Assembly (NCBI RefSeq): GCF_030272615.1
Contig: NC_081411.1
Coordinates: 160,934,971 to 160,998,970 of the forward strand
Direction: 5' to 3'
Source of the DNA: Cryptomeria japonica
Taxonomy: Eukaryota > Streptophyta > Pinopsida > Cupressales > Cupressaceae
Length of the DNA: 64,000 bases
Part shown: positions 58,527 to 64,000 of the stretch, piece by piece
Numbering within the stretch: position 1 is the first letter of the stretch
Layout of the letters: each line of letters opens with the position of its first letter
Translations under genes and position numbers: made by a program
Notes under the pieces: generated by a model
Database searches by the model: none
Told to the model about the DNA's origin: nothing
The model's input: only the letters and a program-made list of their open reading frames with translations

Positions 58527-60280
58527 TTGTACTCTTTCATTAAGGATTTGTCAAAAGTTATACTCCTCAGTTCATATAATTATCATGAGTGGAAAAATCA
58601 AATGGAGTTATTGTTGCTAACAAAGAAGCTGCATAGTATCAGTCTTGCCAATGATCCAGAACCCGTAGGTGCTACAGAAAAGAGGAAATGGTTTGATAGA
58701 AGAGATGAAGCTCTTGGTACTCTTCGTTTGTTCATTTCTCCTAATTTTTAATATCATGTTGTATCTTGCAAAAATCCTAATGCTATTTGGACTATCTTAG
58801 AGGATCTCTTTGGTAATCCTGATAAAATGAGGAAATTCAAGTTGGAGAATGAACTATTGAGTCTAAATCCTAGTGATTTTAACAATATCCAAGACTTCTT
58901 TTCTAAGCTCAATTCTCTTAAATTGGAGTTATCTAATTGTGGGGTGACAAAAGAGGATGAACAATTATTTTTTTCTATTCTTTATAAGCTTGAACCTTTT
59001 TATTCAATTTTCTTTCTACATTCTATGCTACTATGAATGCTCTTGGTAGTGCACACAAAATGCCTTCTCTTGATGGATTTGCTGCTCAACTCACAAGGGA
59101 ACAAGCAAAGTTGGCACACATGGATACATTAAAGCCTTCTAAGGATCAAGCACTTCTTTCAAATGACTCCACTCTAAAGGCTTCAAGTGGCAAAGGAAAG
59201 AAACAACATAAGGATCCCAAGTCCAATGACGAAGAAAAGAATTCTCCTTCCAAGCATACTCTTGAGTTCAAGACCTCTTTTAAAGAGGAATCACCAAACA
59301 TGAAGAAGAAGAAATGTGCTTATATTACAAACGGCAAGGACATGATGAGCATAAGTGTTATACTAATAATATTGATAAGCTTACACACATTCTTCAAAAG
59401 AACAACATTAAGTTTCCCTCATCAGTGTATCCTTCTTCTTCTTCATCCCAAGTGATAGCTTCTTCATCTAGACAATTAGGAACTGCAAGACTTTTTAATG
59501 ACATTGATAAGATGAAAGGTAATGTACTCATGGCTACTAGACATCCTCAAAAATGGGAGATGGCTTCTTGATTCATGTGCCTCTCATCATATGGCATCTT
59601 ATATGGATATGTTCTCTTCTTTTGAGCCTTGTAATTCTCCTAATGTATTAATGGGTAACAACACATACATGAAGGTTTGCGGGAAAGGTTTTATTGACAT
59701 GGGAGAGGGGACTTTTAATGATATTCTTTGTGTACCATCCTTGAACACTAACCTCTTTTCAGTGTATCAAAATACTCATGAGGCACAAGGTAAGATAGTG
59801 GAGTTCACTCTTGATTATGTCTACATTAGGGACATGGAGACTAGAGATGTCATAGCTACTGGAGTTGTGGATCATGCTTCTAGATTGTATTCCTTTTCTA
59901 ATTTTTCTTATGATAATGATGATGATGCTCCTTTGGCTTATATGCACAGCCTTCCATCAAGGATGAATCATGTTTGTGAGGATAAGTTTGGACACTTGAA
60001 TCATTATTTTCTTGAGATGAGTGTTGAGCTTCCTACTCCTCCATCTCCTACTTCTTTGGACTTGAGTTCTACTATTCATTAGGATGATCATAGTATTTTA
60101 GATCTTGTAGTATGGGATGAGTACTTGGATGGCATTTCAGACTTGTTTGTTGAGTCTCATATTGCAGATTTGGGAGGCATAATTAAGGGGGTTTCTCTTC
60201 TCTTTGATGATAGTCTCATCATAGTTAGATATTCCTCTTCACCTTGTTTGGAGATTGATGTTATGAGACTCTTCCTTCAC
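58527..60280 (+). pseudogene. Copia gag and protease without polymerase, copy 2
   Basis: As 13787-15540. Gag frames are 58527-58751, 58827-59036 and 59033-59455; the protease is at 59555-59910 with RWLLDSCASHHMAS, i.e. the same Gly to Cys change beside the catalytic Asp. The TTG at the gag start, the stop after the first 74 codons and the frameshift before MNALGSAHKM are all shared with copy 1, so the gene was already inactive when duplicated. No integrase or RT follows. Confidence 0.8.
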
Positions 60281-60757
60281 TAGACTTGTCTCATTTCATG
60301 GTCCAGTTTGATCATGCTTGCGTGATGAGTTCTTTAGCCTTGGAGACCCCTATTCAATTTTTCAGAGATTCCCACTTAGAGACTTTCATCCTCCTTCTTT
60401 TAGTTGGACATGGCATGGATTTTTCATCATTCAATGGACTTTTTTCTTCCTAAGGGAAGATGTGTTTCTTGTAGATATTACGTAATATTTTTTTTCCAAG
60501 CATACTTCATCGACATTGGAGCTTCTTCATTATTGGGGGATATTATTGCTCTTTCCTTCCTTCCTATAGAGGGATACTTAATTGTATATACATGATGCAT
60601 GTAGTCCTTGGGGGGGTCTGGAGTCCTTCATGCATCATGATTCTATTGTTTGTTTTCTCTCTTTTGGAGAAGAGTTTTTTCCCATGTGGTTTTCTCATTT
60701 TATATGCTTTGTGAGAGATTCATTTCATTAAATTTGCAATGCACATGGGTACCTAAC

Positions 60758-60866
60758 TGTTGAACATAAGATGTCACTGAGAGGGGGGAGGAATCAATGG
60801 TTTCCAATCTTATCCCTTTTCTAACCTATGTGTGTAAATAGGTTAACAGATCTAACATAAAACAGA
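60758..60866 (-). repeat. Truncated LTR start (matches 16018)
   Basis: TGTTGAACATAAGATGTCACTGAG... matches the first 109 bases of the LTR at 16018, at the same position after CTAAC. It then changes to unrelated AT-rich DNA at about 60867. This marks the right end of the duplication or a later deletion. Confidence 0.8.
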
Positions 60867-62544
60867 TTTATATTCTTACAATTTAAAAAAATCTTAAAAA
60901 TTGAAAATGCAGGACATGTTGGATCCAAGACGATTGATGGGATAGGCACATTTTTTGTGGATACAAAATACACAGTGCGGTTCCCTTCGCTTTCATCTCC
61001 ACGGTAGCAAGAGGGAAAAATTCAAACAAACAGTGGTTGTTATTTTGGCATTACATTAAACAAAGATTCAAATTGTATTGATTAAATAATTATAGAAGGC
61101 ATTAATTAAAGCGAAAATTTGAATATTTGTTAGGTTATGTGTCGGTGAATTTCTTTTTTCCTGTAAATGATGCTAAACATGTTAAAAATAAATCATTTTA
61201 AATAATTTAGTTTTTGTTTAGAGGACGTTAACATGAATTATGTTGTTTTCATAGGGAATCTTATAGAGTTTTAAGATGTGAATCGTGACTAAACCAGTCA
61301 AAGCAAAATGTCATAATTTGTCAAACTACGTGGCTTTGAAAAAGTCTTCCGGCTGCTGTGTATATGCTTGTCTGGATACAAGCAATATTTATTTTCAAAA
61401 CTTATGGGTGCATTGCGAAATTAAAATATGTTACAGAATTTAAAATATCCATTGTAATAAAGGAGGTTTAGGTTTTTAATGACATGAATGAATTATCTGT
61501 CAAGGCCTTGGGTTTTGATTTTCCGTTGAGACTCGCATTTCCACAAGAGTTTGTTAGCCTTATACAAGTGGTAGTCTACTCACGAAGTCATTTTGGATTT
61601 TCTCATAATCTGTTTTTGCATTTATTCTTAACTTTAATATAAATAAGTTATGTGTAGGTTTGTGACTCTCTTGGTTTAATCTATTCAGAAATCTAGTTTA
61701 AATAGGAAAGATATCTGTTAGTTTCTTCAACTACTGTCCATCTCTTAGGCCGGTAGGGATGATGCCCTAGTATCAATTGTAATGTCCCCTTTTGAGATTG
61801 CCCTTTGCGTGCTTGTAATGATGTCTCCTTTATAGTTTATTGGTGATATAGGCACCACCCTTGTTAACAATTGAGTCACCACCCTTCATTGCTACCTTTT
61901 AGAATAATATGTTATTTCCCAATTCTTCTCTCTTGGATATCCTCCTCAAAAGAAACCTTCACTCTATATCTTCCAATGCGAGGGAGAGTCACACCTCTTC
62001 ATCATGTCTGCACTTTGCAATGGTCCAAACCTTTCACAACTACCACTATTCAAAAGAGTCTCATCCCCTCATCATTTTTGCCTTTGAAAAGTCACTTCCT
62101 TATTATCTTCTTGTCAATCCTTCCTTATGCTCTATTCTTTCTTCCTCTCTTCATTCCATCATTTGATTTATGCATGCACTTTTTTGCATTAAACTTGGAA
62201 TCTAAATTCCTATTTCCCCCTTTTCATATTAATTGCTTACTCTTTTTATATCTTCATATCTCATTGATAAGACACATCTCTTTTGAAAGAGATATCTATT
62301 CAAAAGGGTCATGTCTCCTCATTGTTGTCTTATTATTAAGATCAAATCTACATTTCTATTTAATTAAAATTCCCCTTCAAATGAAGTTCTCTTCTCCCTT
62401 TCATATCCCAATCCTACGAGCACTTCATAGATACTCTCAACATTACATCTACGAATGTTGATTTGAAATTTCTAAATTTGTGCACCAAACTCCTTCAACA
62501 GGATCGTTGGAAATAATAGTTTGGTAGTGATACCACTTCATCCT
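60867..62544. other. Intergenic DNA, possible LTR remnant from about 61780
   Basis: AT-rich to 61700 with no gene. TGTAATGTCCCCTTTTGAG at about 61780, preceded by CCCTAGTATCAAT (on minus a weak primer-site-like ATTGATACTAGGG), may be an LTR end of a minus-strand element. The 196-codon open frame at 61871-62461 is rich in Phe, Leu, Ser and His from T/C-rich DNA, has no family pattern and is probably chance. Confidence 0.35.
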
Positions 62545-63411
62545 CCTTAGAGCAAGCATTCGTATCCAAATACTTTCACAAGGATAAAGGAAAATCTCAA
62601 TCATCTCAGTCCTCTCAACAAAAGGGCTCCAGCCAGTCATAGGAAGTTTCGAAGAAGAAGGAGGTTCAATGCAATTTTTGTCACAAATATGGTCATATGA
62701 TTAAGGATTGTTGCAATCGCATAGCTTTTGAACAATAGAAGTAGGGGGGATCTCAAACTAAAGCTAATGTCACTGAGCACACAAAGCAGAAAGAGTCTTC
62801 CTTTTACACCTTCATGGCTAAAAGACCTGTAGACCACATGAAATCTTCTGCTTGGTATATTGATTCTGGTGTTTCTGGACATTTCACTCACAAGCATGAT
62901 TGGTTTATAAAATTCTCTCCCTATAGTGATTCAGTTATTTTTGGAGGAGGTGAAGAGTATATTGTTGTCGACAAGGGCAACATTCAAATACAATCTGGTG
63001 GGAAGAATCTCATATTCCTCAATGTATACTACGTTTCTGGCATGGAACTAAACCTTTTCTCTGTGAATCAGATTATGCAGAATTCTCCTTAGCTTGATAT
63101 CATCTTCAGTGCACAAAAGTGTTTGATTGTTGATCGTGTGACATGCACTATAATTGTTTTTGGTATTAAGTATCATGGTCTTCGCATACTTGTGGATACA
63201 AGTGATTCTCTTGAGCATGCGTTCGCAACAAAATCCTCCTCTATCACTTGACTATGGCATCAATGATATGATCAGCTCAACATTCATTACCTTTCTTAGC
63301 ATATTTAAGAAGATTTAGTACATGACGTACCTAATATTCAAACTCAAAATCAACAAGTTTGTGAAGCTTGTCAGGTTGGGAAGCAACACAAGTGGTGCAG
63401 CAACACCTAGT
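62545..63411 (+). pseudogene. Copia gag C-terminus, protease and pre-integrase fragment
   Basis: One frame throughout, broken by about nine stops. It contains a gag tail with a zinc knuckle CNFCHKYGHMIKDC (about 62670-62712), an aspartic protease starting WYIDSGVSGHFTH (about 62853, with the DSG catalytic motif) and VYYVSGMELNLFSVNQ, then a pre-integrase domain (LWHQ-YDQLNIHYLS, NQQVCEACQVGKQHK, to 63405). Most stops are TAA, TAG or TGA where the family has Gln, Trp or Arg, as expected from C-to-T decay. The 5' part of gag and everything from integrase onward are missing. It is a different lineage from the Copia at 13787 and 30710. Confidence 0.85.
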
Positions 63412-64000
63412 TGAGTAAAACTCCCATTTTTGAGTATTTGATGCTTTCATGTTTGTAATGTCTTGTGTTAGGTTATTAATGTTGTTTTAGGTTGTTCTCA
63501 CAAAGTTCCAAGGGTCTCCAAGTCCTTCTTGCAATTAGGTTCATGAAATTTGTGTGTTATGCAATCAAAGGGTTACTAGCCTATGGAGGGGTAATTGCCA
63601 CTTTTTTGCTTCTCCTCCTCAACGATGACTAAAACCTTCCACAAAATTGGTTTCAAGGTATTTGCTAGCATATTTTCTTGGTTTAGGCCTCTGTTAGTGC
63701 AAAATGAGGACTGTCCACTATTTGTGGCATAATTGGAGGGTTTTGGAGGGTTTAGGAGTGTAATCATTGGGTTTGCATTCTTATGCATCACTACAAGTGC
63801 CTAGATCTTCACAAGACCTTGGAAATGTCTTCAACATGTTTCCCCTACCTCTTCCTTACAAGTATTTTGCCAAACACTTGGCAAACAAGTGAAAAATCAG
63901 TAATTTGCCACTATCACTGTCAAACGCTGCCCTTTTACCAGTCAGCAGTGATTTCACCTTTGGACCTGCACAAAGATAAGTGTGAAGGGGAAATATACCT
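63412..64000. other. Right-edge stretch without recognised feature
   Basis: Follows the Copia fragment abruptly. Repeated phrases such as GGAGGGTTT occur near 63735, and I see no coding or LTR ends. It may be part of another element continuing past the edge. Confidence 0.35.

Larger units (their letters stand above)
45323..60866 (+). repeat. Large direct segmental duplication, copy 2
   Basis: Collinear with 2379-16126. It is longer because the short LTR element and the LINE-A tail are complete here. On the right it stops within the first 109 bases of the LTR that is full length at 16018. On the left, homology begins exactly where the Gypsy LTR sits in copy 1, so its true left limit is not visible. 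Confidence 0.9.

Noticed and set aside
61871-62461. 196-codon open frame
   Set aside because: Extreme Phe/Leu/Ser/His composition from pyrimidine-rich DNA, no family pattern, overlaps another open frame; most likely chance.
1-64000. tRNA, rRNA, CRISPR arrays or bacterial-type operons
   Set aside because: None seen on either strand; the sequence is plant nuclear repeat DNA, and tandem units found here lack CRISPR repeat-spacer regularity.

Overview
This window is nuclear DNA of a seed plant, most likely a large-genome gymnosperm such as a conifer. The basis is a plant-only DUF247 gene, plant-type Copia, Gypsy and LINE elements, long diverged LTRs, deep nesting and very low gene density. The species cannot be named from the sequence. 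Only one intact host gene is visible: a DUF247 (UPF0481) protein on the minus strand at 38895-40298. Almost everything else is decayed transposable-element DNA.

Layout. 1-2378: 5' LTR and start of a minus-strand Gypsy-like element that runs off the left edge. 2379-16126: copy 1 of a large direct duplication. It holds minus-strand LINE remains with an extra ORF downstream of RNase H, the stump of a short LTR element, a plus-strand LTR element with a coiled-coil/zinc-knuckle ORF, a Gypsy fragment with a G-patch, and a gag-protease Copia without polymerase. 16018-30709: a minus-strand Copia-type element with 2.5-kb LTRs, split by a complete minus-strand LTR element at 17720-25140 (TSD TCCTC) that has no recognisable polymerase and instead carries a ~1,040-codon ORF of unknown function. 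30710-34296: a Copia gag-protease gene split by a 2.1-kb non-autonomous LTR element (TSD AATAT). 34297-43664: the least repetitive part, with the DUF247 gene, a relic of a second DUF247-type promoter, and tandem repeats. 43665-45900: a second LINE with an extra ORF. 45323-60866: copy 2 of the duplication. 60867-64000: intergenic DNA and a 5'-truncated Copia gag-protease fragment.

How the parts relate. The two duplicate copies share LINE, LTR-element, Gypsy and Copia insertions, and even the same stop codons, so the elements were already dead when the duplication happened. Afterwards copy 1 lost 1.85 kb and gained the Gypsy at its left end, while copy 2 ends inside the first 109 bases of an LTR. 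The most unusual signal is a protein module with the pattern F-x-V/I-(T/S)-x-E-x-I-x2-V-x-G. It appears both in the polymerase-less ORF2 of the LTR elements and in the third ORF of two LINEs. None of the element ORFs is intact. All identity statements come from reading by eye; no database search was run.
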